Positions 53,764-64,000 of a stretch of 64,000 nt of DNA are shown one piece after another. The notes under the pieces are model-generated. The model searched no databases. It was not told where the DNA came from and saw nothing but the letters and a program-made list of their open reading frames with translations. Both the position numbers and the translations under genes were made by a program. Source of the DNA: Elephas maximus indicus (lineage: Eukaryota > Chordata > Mammalia > Proboscidea > Elephantidae); NCBI RefSeq assembly GCF_024166365.1, contig NC_064839.1, positions 40,498,378-40,562,377 of the forward strand. The letters run 5' to 3'. The first letter of the stretch is position 1. Each line of letters starts with the position of its first letter.

Positions 53764-56615
53764 GGAGCCCTGGTGGCTCAGTGGTTAAGTGCTTGACTGC
53801 TGTCATGGATTGAATTATGTCCCCCCAAAAATGTGTGTATCAACTTAAGCTATGCTTCCCAGTATTGAGTGGTTGTCCTCTATTTTGTGATTGTAATTTT
53901 ATCTTAGAAGGATTAGGGTGGAATAGTAATACAACCCTCACTCAGGTCACCTCCCTGCTCCAAGGTAAAGGGAGTTTCCCTGGGGTGTGGCCTGCAGCAC
54001 CTTTTACCTCTCAAAAGATAAAAGGAAAGGGAAGCAAGCAGAGAGTTGGGGACCTCGTACCACCAAGAAAGTAGCACCAGGAGCAGAGTGTGCCCTCTGG
54101 ACCTGGGGTCCCTGCACCTGAGAAGCTGACAGAGAAAGCCTTCCCCTGGAGCCAACACCCTAAATCTGGACTTGTAACCTACTAGACTGTGAGAAAATAA
54201 ATTCCTCTTTGTTAAAGCCATCCACTTGTGGTATTTCTGTTATGGCAGCACTGGATGACTAAGACAGAATTTGGTAACGAGAGTGGGGTGCTGTTCTAAC
54301 AGATACCTAAAATATGGAAGCAGTTTTGAAACTGCGACAGTGGCGGAGGACCAGCATAGCAGGGAACCTGCAGATGCAGAGAAGCCACAATAGCAGAGAA
54401 CTAGCAACAGCAGAACCAGGAGACCAGCATGAGACAGAGCTGAAGCCGACCCACGGAGCGAGAGAGCTGAATGCCTGTGCGCAGGAGGCCTCCTAGTAGA
54501 GCGGGTGTCTCTATTACCAGCCGCCAATCTGACACAAAGGTCCTTGTCTTTTCCCAAGTAAGAATACATGCGAAAGATGAACTTTATCTTCAGCAAGCTT
54601 TATTTTGCTTGAGTCAAGTAAAAGGAGTCAGCAGGGGACTAGGCCTCCCCAAAAGACTGACTTGAAAAGGGAATCAAGGATAGGGATTACATGGGTTTGG
54701 TGGAGACAATAGAGTAATGAATGTTTAGTGGGCTTCTTTCAAGGGGTGGATACTCCTCAGAATGGCGATGCGTGGTAATTAGGTTGCGCACACATCTGGA
54801 ATCCAAGACGGAACCTGCTGATATTCAAGATGGAGTCCTTTCTGCAGCCCTTGGCATCACTTATTATGGGATATAGGGTAAGCGCAGTGATCTTTGGCAC
54901 TACGTTGCCATCTTTGGAGGGCTAAGGAAGGTTAAACAGCGGTCACCCTTTGTTCTTCTGCCCATGCAGGAGCCTATAAAGGGGTGAGGGACTAGAAAAA
55001 CACTAAGAAGGAGATAGTAATTCACAGGTTGTTTCAACCTTATCTCATGTTGACAGGGTGTGGTTCCTGTTTACCAAACTTCTGGATGGTAATCTGTTTA
55101 ACAGCTTTTTTATTCCGCCAGCGCAGTTAACCCTATCTGTCTCACCTCCAGGCACTTATCAGTAGAGCTAGGCTTCTAGGCTTGCCTACCCACGGAGCCA
55201 GAGAGCTGAATGCCTGTGAGCAGGAGGCTTCCTCGTAGAGTGGGGTACCTCTGGGCACTTATTGGTGGAGCTGCAGAGCTTTGCAACACTTGCCCCAGCA
55301 GGGCAGATGCAGGTGTGAGGCCCAAGGAGCCCAGAGGCCAAGAAACAGAAGGTGAAGAGACAAAGAACACAAGAAGCCAAGCTGCCTCAGCCTCAAAAGG
55401 TACAGCCGTGACCTCAGGGGTTTCAAATGGTGGAGCCATGGCCTCTGGTGTTTCTAAAGGTGGAGTTGCCACTCAGATGTACTAGGAGAATGGTGCATCT
55501 AAAGCTGAGGGACCAGAGTTGCTGCCCCTTTGAGCCTGGAAGCCAGAGCTGAAGCCCAGGGCTGAGGGGCCTCCATTCAGAATCCGGAGAGTGTGGCCAA
55601 TACCTAGAGTCTAGAGGGCAGGGCCATTGTATAAACTGTCTCAGAGAACGGGGGATTATTTTCAAAGCTTTGAGGGCTAAAGTAATTGTCTTTTGCTGAA
55701 TGGCTTGGTGCCTGTTATGCCTGCTTTCCCTCCAGTTTCTCCCATTTGTAATGGAAATGTATAGCTTGTGCCTGTTCTGCCATTGTACCCTTAGAAGCAG
55801 ATAGCTTGTACTCTAGATTTCACAGATGAAGAGGAATTTTTGGATTTTGGACACGGAGTTAAGACTTTGGCTATGATATGATGGGGTGAATATGTTTTGC
55901 ATGTTGCAAGGATGTGATTTTGGGGGGGCCAAATGGTGGGATGTCATGGATTGAATTATGTCCCCCCAAAAATGTGTTTATCAACTTGGTTAGGCCATGC
56001 TTCCCAGTATTGAGTGGTTATCCTCCATTTTGTGATTGTAATTTTATGTTAACAGTATTAGGGCGGGATTGTAACACCACCCTCACTCAGGTCACCTCCC
56101 TGATCCAAGGTAAAGGGAGTTTCCCTGGGGTGTGGCCTACACCACTTTTTATCTCTTAAGAGATAAAAGGAAAGGGAAGTAAGTAGAGACTTGGGGACCT
56201 CATACCACCAAGAAAGCAGCAGCAGGAGCAGAGCGTGTCCTTTGGACCCAGGGTCCCTGTGCCTGAGAAGCTCCTCGACCAGGGGAAGATTGAGGACAAG
56301 GACTTTCCTCCAGCACTGACAGAGAGAGAAAGCCTTCCCCTGGAGCCTACGCCCTGAGTTTGGACTTGTAACCTACTAGACTATGAGAAAATTTCTCTTT
56401 GTTAAAGCCATCCACTTGTGGTATTTCTGTTATGGCAGCACTAGATAGCTAAGACAACTGCTAACTGAAAGGCTGCTAACCAAAAGGTCCGTGGGAGAAA
56501 GATGTGGCGGTCTGCTTCCATAAAGATTACAGCCTAGGAAACCCTGTGGGGCAGCTCTACTCTGTCCCGTGGGGCCACTATGAGTTGGGATGATTCCACA
56601 GCAACGGGTTCAGTA
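53764..56615 (+). mobile_element. AfroSINE split by MaLR-like element
   Basis: 5' part 53764-53800 (GGAGCCCTGGTGGCTCAGTG...) and 3' part 56457-56615 (...AGATGTGGCGGTCTGCTTCC...) surround the two-LTR element; the break lies at ACTGC. Confidence 0.9.
53801..56456 (+). mobile_element. Two-LTR MaLR-like element, complete, in an AfroSINE
   Basis: 5' LTR 53801-54266 and 3' LTR 55942-56456, both TGTCATGGATTGAATTATGT...TAAGACA, flanking a 1,675-bp internal region. The 5-bp target duplication ACTGC (53796-53800, 56457-56461) is typical of ERVL/MaLR integrases. The internal region starts TTTGGTAACGAGAGTGGGGTGCTG, like MaLR primer-binding regions, and ends near a G-run (55922-55928) acting as polypurine tract. 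No gag or pol frame is visible, as expected of non-autonomous MaLRs. The LTRs differ by substitutions and by a segment of about 50 bp present only in the 3' copy. Confidence 0.85.
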
Positions 56616-56794
56616 TTCTCCTCCGTCTGCTGCATCGTCCATTTTTTTCTCCTCTTAGGCCAGGATTCCTAGAAACCTTTCTCAGCAGAAGCTGGGAAAG
56701 GGATTCAGGTGCACGTGATTTATTGAGGGCAGGCTCTCAGGATGGAGGGCAGGACAGGGCAAGGAAGAAAAAAGCAGGGCTTCAAACCCGTTTG

Positions 56795-57015
56795 TTCTGG
56801 TTGAACCCCCTGCTGAGGATTTGCATTTCTAACCAGTTCCCAAACGATGCTAATACTGCTGGTTAGGGACCAGTTCTGAGAACCACTAGTGGAGCAGTGC
56901 TTCTCAAAATTTATTATACATAAGAATCACCTGGGGATCTTGTTAAATTGTAGATTCAGTGTATCTGGGGTGAAAATGCAAAGTCTCAGCAGGAATTCGA
57001 ACCCCTGGAAAAAAG
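56795..57015. mobile_element. Two MER5A (hAT) fragments, adjacent
   Basis: The first fragment ends GGTTAGGGACCAGTTCTGAG then AACCACTAG (to about 56890). The second starts AGTGCTTCTCAAAATTTATT and continues AAGAATCACCTGGGGATCTT, GTTAAATTGTAG, TCTGGGGTG. These are the two ends of MER5A in the order end-start. Confidence 0.65.
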
Positions 57016-57341
57016 CTAAGCAAGGATGTAGCTTAGCCAGATTCCAAGGGGGAGGTCTAGAGTACAAAGCCCTGAGCAGGAGATAGTTTCCATTCTATCC
57101 CGGGCAATTCTCTGGAGAAGGGGGCAGCTGTGTGCCGCAGTCAAAGCTCACAGCAGGGGGTAGGTAGGTGCATTGGCCTGACATAAATGGAATCACACAG
57201 AATGCAACATTTTGAGATGGGCTGTTTTACATTCCCACCAGCAATGTATGAGAGTTTCTCCACATCCCTACCAGTGTTTAGTTTTGTCACAGTTTTTAAT
57301 GTGTAGCGATATCTCATTGTGGTTTTAATTTGCATTTCCCT

Positions 57342-57484
57342 AGGTGGCAGCAGTGATTAAGAGCGTGGCTATTAACTAAAAGGTCAGCAGTTCGAATCCA
57401 CCAGCCACTCCTTGGTAGCCCTATGGGGCAGTTCTACTCTGTCCTATAGGGTTGCTATGAGTCGGAATCGACTCAACAACAAGG
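57342..57484 (+). mobile_element. AfroSINE in old L1
   Basis: GGTGGCAGCAGTGATTAAGA to GAATCGACTCAACAACAAGG. Diverged at the 5' end. Confidence 0.85.
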
Positions 57485-58230
57485 AGTTGCTGTTGTCAAT
57501 CTAATATGTTCTTAAAAGAGCATAATACTCAAGGCAGACATTCTTTACTAGTTAAGCTAAAATATTGTTTAGTTTTAAGACAACTTTAGGGCATATTTTT
57601 GGTTTAAGCTTTAAAGATTATCTCAGGGCAATAGTTTTGGATGCCCATGTCTTTCGCCCACTTTAAAATGGATTGTTTTTTACTCACTGTTGAGTTTTGA
57701 GAGTTCTCTCTATATTCTAAATATGAATCCTTTGTCAGATATGTGGTTTGGAAATATTTTCACCCAGCCTGTAGCTTGTCCATTCATCCTCTTGACAGAG
57801 TCTTTGCACAGCAAGTTTTAAATTTTGTTGAAGTTTATCATTTTTTTTTCTTTTATGGATAAAATTTTTTTTTTCTTTTATGGTGTCATGTCTAAGAACT
57901 CTTGACCTAGTCCTAGGTCCCAAAATCTCCTATGTTTTCTTCTAAAATTTTTATAGTTTTATGCTTTACATTTAAATCTATAACCCATTTGTGTTAATTT
58001 TTGCATAGGGTATAGGTTTAGGTCAAGGTTCATTTTTTTGTCTAAGGGTTAACCAGCACTGTTAGTGAAAAGGCTGTCCTCTGTTGAATTGCCTTTGACC
58101 TCTGTCAAAAATCAATTGGCTGTACTTGTGTGTGTCTATTTCTGGGTTCCCTATTCTGTTCCATTGATCTGTGTGCCTATTCCTTGGCCAATGAGACGCT
58201 GGATTAATTACTGTTTTTATATAGCAAGTC

Positions 58231-58431
58231 TGGAGTCCCTGGGTGGTACAAATGGTTAACAAACACTTTCAGCTGCTAACCAAAGGTTGGAGGTTAGAGT
58301 CCGCCTAGAGGCACCTCAGAGAAAGGCCTGGCAACCTACTTTCAAAAAATCAGCCATTGAAAACCCTGTGGAGCACAGTCCTACTCTGACACATATGGGA
58401 TTGCCATTGACTTGATGACAACTGGTTTTAT
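58231..58431 (+). mobile_element. AfroSINE relative, PSINE-like subtype, in old L1
   Basis: GGAGTCCCTGGGTGGTACAA, GCAACCTACTTTCAAAAAATC, GACACATATGGGATTGCCAT. Shares diagnostic blocks with 41441-41642. Confidence 0.82.
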
Positions 58432-58544
58432 AATAAATCTTAAAATTATGTAGAATGATTCTCCCCCCCTTAATCTGCTTTTGAAAAGTACTTTAGCTAT
58501 TCTAGTTCCTTTGTCTTTTCATATAAATATTAGAATAAAACCAA

Positions 58545-58713
58545 CCAGTTGCCGGTTTTATTAGAACACAGCCATTCCCGTTTGTTTACATTTTTTTCTA
58601 TGGCTGCTTTCATACTGTAAAAGCAGAGTTGTGTAGTTGTGACAGAGACCATATGATCCACAAAGCCTAGAATATTTGCTATTTGATCCTTTACAGAAAA
58701 CACTTGCTGACCC
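58545..58713. mobile_element. hAT-type nonautonomous DNA transposon in old L1
   Basis: Blocks TTTTATTAGAACACAGCC, GTTTGTTTACA, CTATGGCTGCTTTC, GTTGTGTAGTTGTGACAGAG and TTTACAGAAAACACTTGCTG then ACCCCTG belong to a common mammalian hAT-Charlie MER element (MER33-like by memory; name unsure). Confidence 0.65.
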
Positions 58714-59317
58714 CTGTTCTATAACCTTGCTGATTTTCTGTCAGTCTATCACTTACGGAGAGAATGACATTGTCTATTTCTCCTTCTATTGTCTAATTTC
58801 TTCTGGCAGTTTTTTTTTTTTTTTCTTAAATTCTGTTGTAAGGTGTATAAATGTTTAGGATTATTATGCCCTCTTGATTAATTGACCCCTTTATCATTAT
58901 AAAAAGACTTTTTTTATCCTTTGCTCTGAAATCTACTTGGTCTGATATTAATACAACCACTTTAGCTTAATATAGCTATTGCAGACTTTAGTGTTAGCAT
59001 GGTATATCTTTTCTCATCCTTATGCTTCTAAACTGTTTTGGCTTTATACTTAATGTGTGTTTCTTGTAAGCATCGTAGACTTAGGTCTTGCTCTTTTATT
59101 CAATCTGGCAATTTCTTCCTTTTAATTGGGGTGTTAAGGCCAATAACATTAGTAGTGACTATTGATATGGTTGGGTTAAGCCTATCTTCTTGCTTTCTGC
59201 TTCCTGTTTGTTTCGTCTTTTCTTTGTTCCCTTTTCCTCCTTTTTCTCCCTTGTTTTGTATTTTTTATGACTCCCGTTTTATCTCCTTTGTTGACTTACT
59301 TTTGGCTATAATTCTGT

Positions 59318-60193
59318 ATTCAGTCTGTATGCTGAGCAAATAATCCAAGAAGCTGGACTATAAGAAGAAGAACAATGCATCAGGATTGGAGGAAGAATCA
59401 TTAACAGCCTGTGTTATGCAGATGGCACAACCTTGCTTGCTGAAAATGAAGAGGACTTGAAGTACTTAACTGATGAAGATCAAAGACCACAGCCTTCAGT
59501 ATGGATTACACCTCAACATAAAGAAAACAAAAATCTTCACAACTGGGTCAATAAGAAACATCATGACAAAAGGAGAGAAGATTGAGGTTGTCAAGGATTT
59601 CATTTTACTTGGATCCACAATCAACGTCCATGGAAACAGCAGTAACGAAAAAGAAAGACACATTGCAGTGGGCAAATCAGCTGCAAAAGACCTCTTTAAA
59701 GCATTGAAAAGCAAAGATTTTCGAAGGTGCGCCTAACCCAAGCCATGGTGTTTTCAATTGCCTAATATGCATGTGAAAGCTGGACAATAAATAAGGAAGA
59801 CTGAAGAAGAAATCATGTCTTTGAATTGTGTTGTTGACAAAGAGTATTGAATATACCATGGACTGCCAAAAGGACAAACCAATCTATCTTGGAAGAAGTA
59901 CAAGCAGAATGCTCATTAGTAGCAGGGATGGCAAGACTATGTCTCACATACTTTGGACATGTTATTAGGAAGGATCAGTCCCTGGAAAAGGACATCATGC
60001 TTGGTAAAGTGGAGAGTCAGTGAAAAAGAGGAAAACTCTCAATGAGATGGACTGAAACAGTGGATGCAACAACGGACGCGAGCATAACAACAGTTGTGAG
60101 GATGGCGCAGGACCGGGCAGTGTTTCGCTCTATTGTGCGTAGGGTTGCTATGAGTTGGAATTGACTCGACAGCACCTAACAACAACAACAAAG
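59318..60193 (+). mobile_element. RTE LINE, short 3' fragment in the old reversed L1
   Basis: Only about 880 bp, from just before the YADD region (LYAEQIIQEAGL-type) to the CAA tail. TSD ataattctgt/taattctgt (59308-59317 and 60194-60202). The old L1 on the other strand continues on both sides. Confidence 0.85.
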
Positions 60194-60272
60194 TAATTCT
60201 GTTTTCATATTTTAGTGGTTGCTCTAGGGCTTATAGGATACATCTTTAATTTATCACAGTCTACCTTCAGGT

Positions 60273-63200
60273 ACCCCACATGTCTGTCAGTCCCCATGCA
60301 TCTGTCAGTCTGTTGTACTGTGGGGACTTGCATGTTGCTGTAATGCTGGAAGCTGTACCACTGGTATTTTAAATATCAGCAGGGTCACCAATGGTGGACA
60401 GGTTTCAGTGGGGCTTACAGACTAAGACAGACTAGTAAGAAAGCAATAGTGGTCTACTTCTGAAAAACTTGGCCAGTGAAAACCTTATGAATATCAGCAG
60501 AATATTGTCTGGTATAGAGCTGAAGATGAGCCCCTCAGGTTGGAAGGCACTCATATGACTGGGGAAGGGCTGCCTCCTCAAGGTAGAGTCGATCTTAATG
60601 ACGTGGATAGAGTAAACTTTCAGGACTTTCATTTGCTGAGGTGGCACAACTCAAAATGAGAAGAAACAGCTGCAAACATCCATTAATAACTGGAACATGG
60701 AATGTATGGAGTATGGATCTAGGAAAATTGGAAGTCATCAAAAATGAAATGGACTGCATAAAGATCAATATCCTAGGCATTAGTGAGCTGAAATGGACTG
60801 ATATTGGTCATTTTTAATCAGATAATCATATGGTCTACTATGCCAGGAATGACAAATTGAAGAGGAATGGTGTCACATTCATTGTCAAAAAGAACGTTCC
60901 AAGATCTATTCTGAAGTACAACAATGTCATTGATAGGATAATATCCATAAGCCTACAAGGAAGACCAGTTAATATGACAATTATTCAAATTTATGTACCA
61001 ACCACTAATGCCAAAGATGAGGAAACTGAAGATTTTTACCAGCTTCTGCAGTCTGAAATTGATCAAACATGCAATCAAGATGCGTTGATAATTACTAGTG
61101 ATTGGAATGCAAAAGTTGGAAATGAAGAATCAGAAATTGGAAATGATGGCCTTGGTGAAAAAACAACCCTATCGCCTGATAGAATTTTGCAAGACCAACG
61201 ACCTATTCATTGAAAATACCTTTTTTCAACAACATAAATGGACCTCACTGGATGGAAAACACAGGAATCAAATTGACTACATCTGTGGAAAGAAACAATG
61301 GAGAAGCTCAATAACATCAGTCAGGACAAGGCCAGGGGCTGACTGCAGAACAGACCACCAATAGCTCATATGCAAGTTGAAGTTGAAGAAAATTAAAATG
61401 AGTCCATGAGAGCCAAAATATGACCCTCAGTATATTCCACCTGAATTTAGAGACCATCTCAAGAATAGATTTGACGCATTGAACACTAATGACCGAAGAC
61501 CAGATGAGTTGTAGAATGACATCAAGGACATCGTACATGAAGAAAGCAAAGGGTCATTAAAAAAAGAAAGAAAGAAGAGACTGAAATGGATGTCAGAAGA
61601 GACTCTGAAACTTGCTCTTGAACACAGAGTAGCTAAAGTGAAAGGAACAAATGATGACATAAAAGAGCCAAACAGATTTCAAAGGGCAGCTCAAGAAGAC
61701 AAAGTAAAGTATTATAATGAAATGTGCAAAGACTTGGAGTTAGAAAACTGAAAGAGAAGAACACGCTCAGCATTTCTCAAGCTGAAAGAGCTGAAGAAGA
61801 AATTCAAGCCTCGATTTGCAATGTTGAAGGATTCTATGGGCAAAATATTCAACAATGCAGGAAGCATCAAAAGAAGATGGAAGGAGGCTAGAAGGACCCT
61901 GGTGGTCATGGCCCCCAGACCTTCTGTTGGCCCAGGACAGGAACCATTCCCGAAGCCAACTCTTCAGACATGGATTGGAGTGGACAATGGGTTGGAGAGG
62001 GATGCTGGTGAGGAGTGAGCTTCTTGGATCAGGTGGACACTTGAGACTATGTTGGCATCTCCTGCCTGGAGGGGAGATGAGAGGGTAGAGGGGGTTAGAA
62101 GCTGGTGAAATGGACACAAAAAGAGAGAGTGGAGGGAGAGAGCGGGCTGTCTCATTAGGGGGAGAGTAATTGGGAGTGTGTAGCAAGGTGTATATGGGTT
62201 TTTGTGCGAGAGACTGACTTGATTTGTAAACTTTCACTTAAAGCACAATAAAAATTATAAAAAAAAAAAAGAAGAAGATGGAAGGAATACACAGAGTCAC
62301 TGTACAAAAAAGAATTGGTTGACATTCAGCCATTTCAGGAGGTAGCATATGATTAAGAACTGATGGTACTGAAGGAAGAAGTTCATGCTGCACTGAAAGC
62401 ATTGATGTAAAACAAGGCTCCAGGAATTGATGGAGTATCAATTAAGATGTTTCACCAAACCAATGCAGTGCTGCAGGTGTTTGCTCATCTATGTTAAGAA
62501 ATTTGGAAGACAGTTACCTGGCCAACTGACTGGAAGAGATCCGTACTTGTGCCCATTCAAAAGAAAGGTGATCCAACAGAATGCAGAGATTATCAAACAA
62601 TATCATTAATGTAACACACAAGTGAAATTTTGCTGAAGATCATTCAAAAGCAGTGGGCAGCAGTATGTCAACAGGGAATTGCCAGAAGTTCAAACTGGAT
62701 TCAGAAGAGGACGTGGAACGAGGGATATCATTCCCGATGTCAGATGGATCTTGGCTGAAAGCAGAGAATACCAGAAAAATGCTTACCTGTGTTTTATGGA
62801 CTGCACAAAGGTATTAGACTGTGTGGATCATAACAAATTATGGATAACTTTGTAAAGAATGGGAATTCCAGAACACTTAATTGTTCTCTCAAGGAACCTG
62901 TACATAGACCAAGAAGCAGTCCTTCGAACAGAATAAGGGGATTCTGCGTGGTTTAAAATCAAAAAAGGCATGCATCAGTGTTGTATTCTTTGACCATACT
63001 TATTCAATCTGCATGCTGAGTGAATAATCCGAGAAGCTGGACTATATGAAGAAGAATGGGGCATCAGGATTGGAGGAAGATTCGTTAACAACCTGAAATA
63101 TGCAGATGACACAACCTTGCTTGCTGAAAGTGAAGAGGACTTGAAGCATTTACTAATGAAGATCCAAGACCACAGCCTTCGGTATGGATTACACCTCAAC

Positions 63201-63847
63201 ATAAAGAAAACAAAAGTCCTCACAACTGGATCAATAAGCAACATCATGACAAAAGGAGAAAAGATTGAAGTCAAGGATTTCATTTTACTTGGATTCATAA
63301 TCAACACCCACGGAAGCAGCAGTCAAGAAATCGAAAGACGCATTCATTGGGCAAATCGGCTGCAAAAGACTGCTTTAAAGTATTCAAAAGCAAAGATGCC
63401 ACTTTAAGGACTAAGGTGCGCCTAACCCAAGCCATGGTATTTTCAATTGCCTCGTATGCATGTGAAAGCTGGATAATGAATAAGAAAGACTGAAGAAGAA
63501 TTCATGCCTTCGAATTATGGTGTTGGCTAAGAATATTGAATATACCACGAACTGCCAGAAGAACGAACAAATCTGTCTTGGAAGAAGTACAGCCAGAATG
63601 CTCCTTAGAAGCAAGAATGGTGAGACTTTGTCTCACCTGCTTTGGCCACATTACCTTCCCTGGAGAAGGACATCATGCTTAGTAAGGTAGAGGGTCAGCA
63701 AAAAAGAGGAAGACCCTTAACAGGATGAATTGACACCGTGGCTGCAACAATGGGCTCAAACACAGCAATGATTGTGAGAAGGGTGTGGGACTGGGCAATG
63801 TTTTGTTCTGTAAGTTGGAACTGACTCGACTGCACCTCCTAACAACA
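60273..63847 (+). mobile_element. Near full-length RTE LINE interrupted by an L1 3' end
   Basis: Starts with the same 5' leader as the copy at 30666 (TGTCTGTCAG..., GATGCTGGAAGCTGTACCAC) and ends in CTAACAACAA. TSD accttcaggt (60263-60272) and accttcaagt (63848-63857). About 3.17 kb without the L1 insertion at 61886-62271 and its duplicated target. Endonuclease (60830-61213) and RT (YADD near 63100, [20 protein letters not shown]) are recognisable but carry many stops and frameshifts; the leader ORF is degraded. Confidence 0.9.
61886..62271 (+). mobile_element. L1 3' end inserted in RTE
   Basis: 386 bp, starting at GGCTAGAAGGACCC and ending in AATAAAAATT plus A-tail. Perfect 15-bp TSD aagaagatggaagga at 61871-61885 and 62272-62286, both copies being RTE sequence. 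Shows that this L1 lineage was active after the RTE inserted. Confidence 0.93.
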
Positions 63848-64000
63848 ACCTTCAAGTGATGTTATAGCATTTCACATACAGATAAAAACCTTACAATAGT
63901 ATACTTTCATCACTTCATTCCCAGACTTTATGCTATCGTTCTTATACAATGTTATAAGGTCCAGATTATATTATTATTAATTTTGTTTAAAAAGTCAATT

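Larger units (their letters stand above)
57160..64000 (-). mobile_element. Long old L1, reversed, broken by at least five later insertions
   Basis: Reverse-strand L1 text runs in pieces from 57160 (TTTTACATTCCCACCAGCAAT, TCCACATCCCTACCAG) through 57640-58230 (GTCTAAGAACTCTTGACC, GGGTTCCCTATTCTGTTCC), 58440-58540, 58714-59317 (GCTTAATATAGCTATTGC) and 60194-60272 to 63848-64000 (TTCAAGTGATGTTATAG, CCTTACAATAGTATACTTTC). The pieces are separated by SINEs (57342-57484, 58231-58431), a hAT element (58545-58713) and RTEs (59318-60193, 60273-63847). It continues beyond the window. Confidence 0.75.

Noticed and set aside
54306..55485. Small open frames in the MaLR internal region as remnants of gag
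   Set aside because: No nucleocapsid or protease motif; composition and the internal duplication explain them.

Overview
This is mammalian nuclear DNA. Spliced, low-density exons sit in a sea of interspersed repeats, and the repeats are afrotherian: dozens of tRNA-like SINEs of the AfroSINE type, several copies of an RTE-class LINE that shares its 3' end with those SINEs, and a young L1 lineage with its own 3' UTR. An elephant or a close paenungulate relative is the best fit. There are no bacterial features, no CRISPR array and no viral coding genes. Exon calls rest on splice-site phase plus protein similarity recalled from the families; no database was searched.

Two host genes lie on the minus strand, both cut by the window edges. 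RFWD3 (RING/WD40 E3 ubiquitin ligase of DNA-damage and p53 signalling) has its CpG-rich promoter at about 25.3-25.65 kb, a non-coding first exon, and eight coding exons (21.1 kb down to 2.1 kb). These cover the initiator, the SQ-containing N-terminus, the acidic serine tract, the RING finger, the coiled coil and the start of the WD40 part; the remaining exons lie left of base 1. All eight junctions keep phase, so the gene looks intact. To its right, in the same orientation, are the last four exons of MLKL (42.69-38.91 kb), the pseudokinase executioner of necroptosis. One of them has a 4-nt deletion with an immediate stop, and the last exon is divergent and extended, so MLKL appears to be a pseudogene here. 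The rest of MLKL is not visible up to base 64,000.

Layout: 1-25 kb, RFWD3 exons and introns with RTE, L1, MaLR and SINE insertions; 25-26 kb, promoter/CpG island; 26-38.6 kb, intergenic, with a solo LTR inside a SINE, an RBP7 processed pseudogene and a full-length RTE flanked by target-site duplications; 38.6-42.7 kb, MLKL remnant next to a MER20; 44.4-52.1 kb, a palindromic MITE followed by a nearly complete L1 with tandem 5' UTR monomers; 53.8-56.5 kb, a two-LTR MaLR-like element inside a SINE; 57-64 kb, an old reversed L1 broken up by SINEs, a hAT element and two RTEs, one of which carries a younger L1. Target-site duplications make the nesting order readable in many places.

The most notable signals are the MLKL lesion, the shortened SQ-repeat region of RFWD3, an ATGA stop-start overlap in the full-length RTE, the L1 promoter monomers and a possible L1 3' transduction. 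I found no undescribed multi-gene system.
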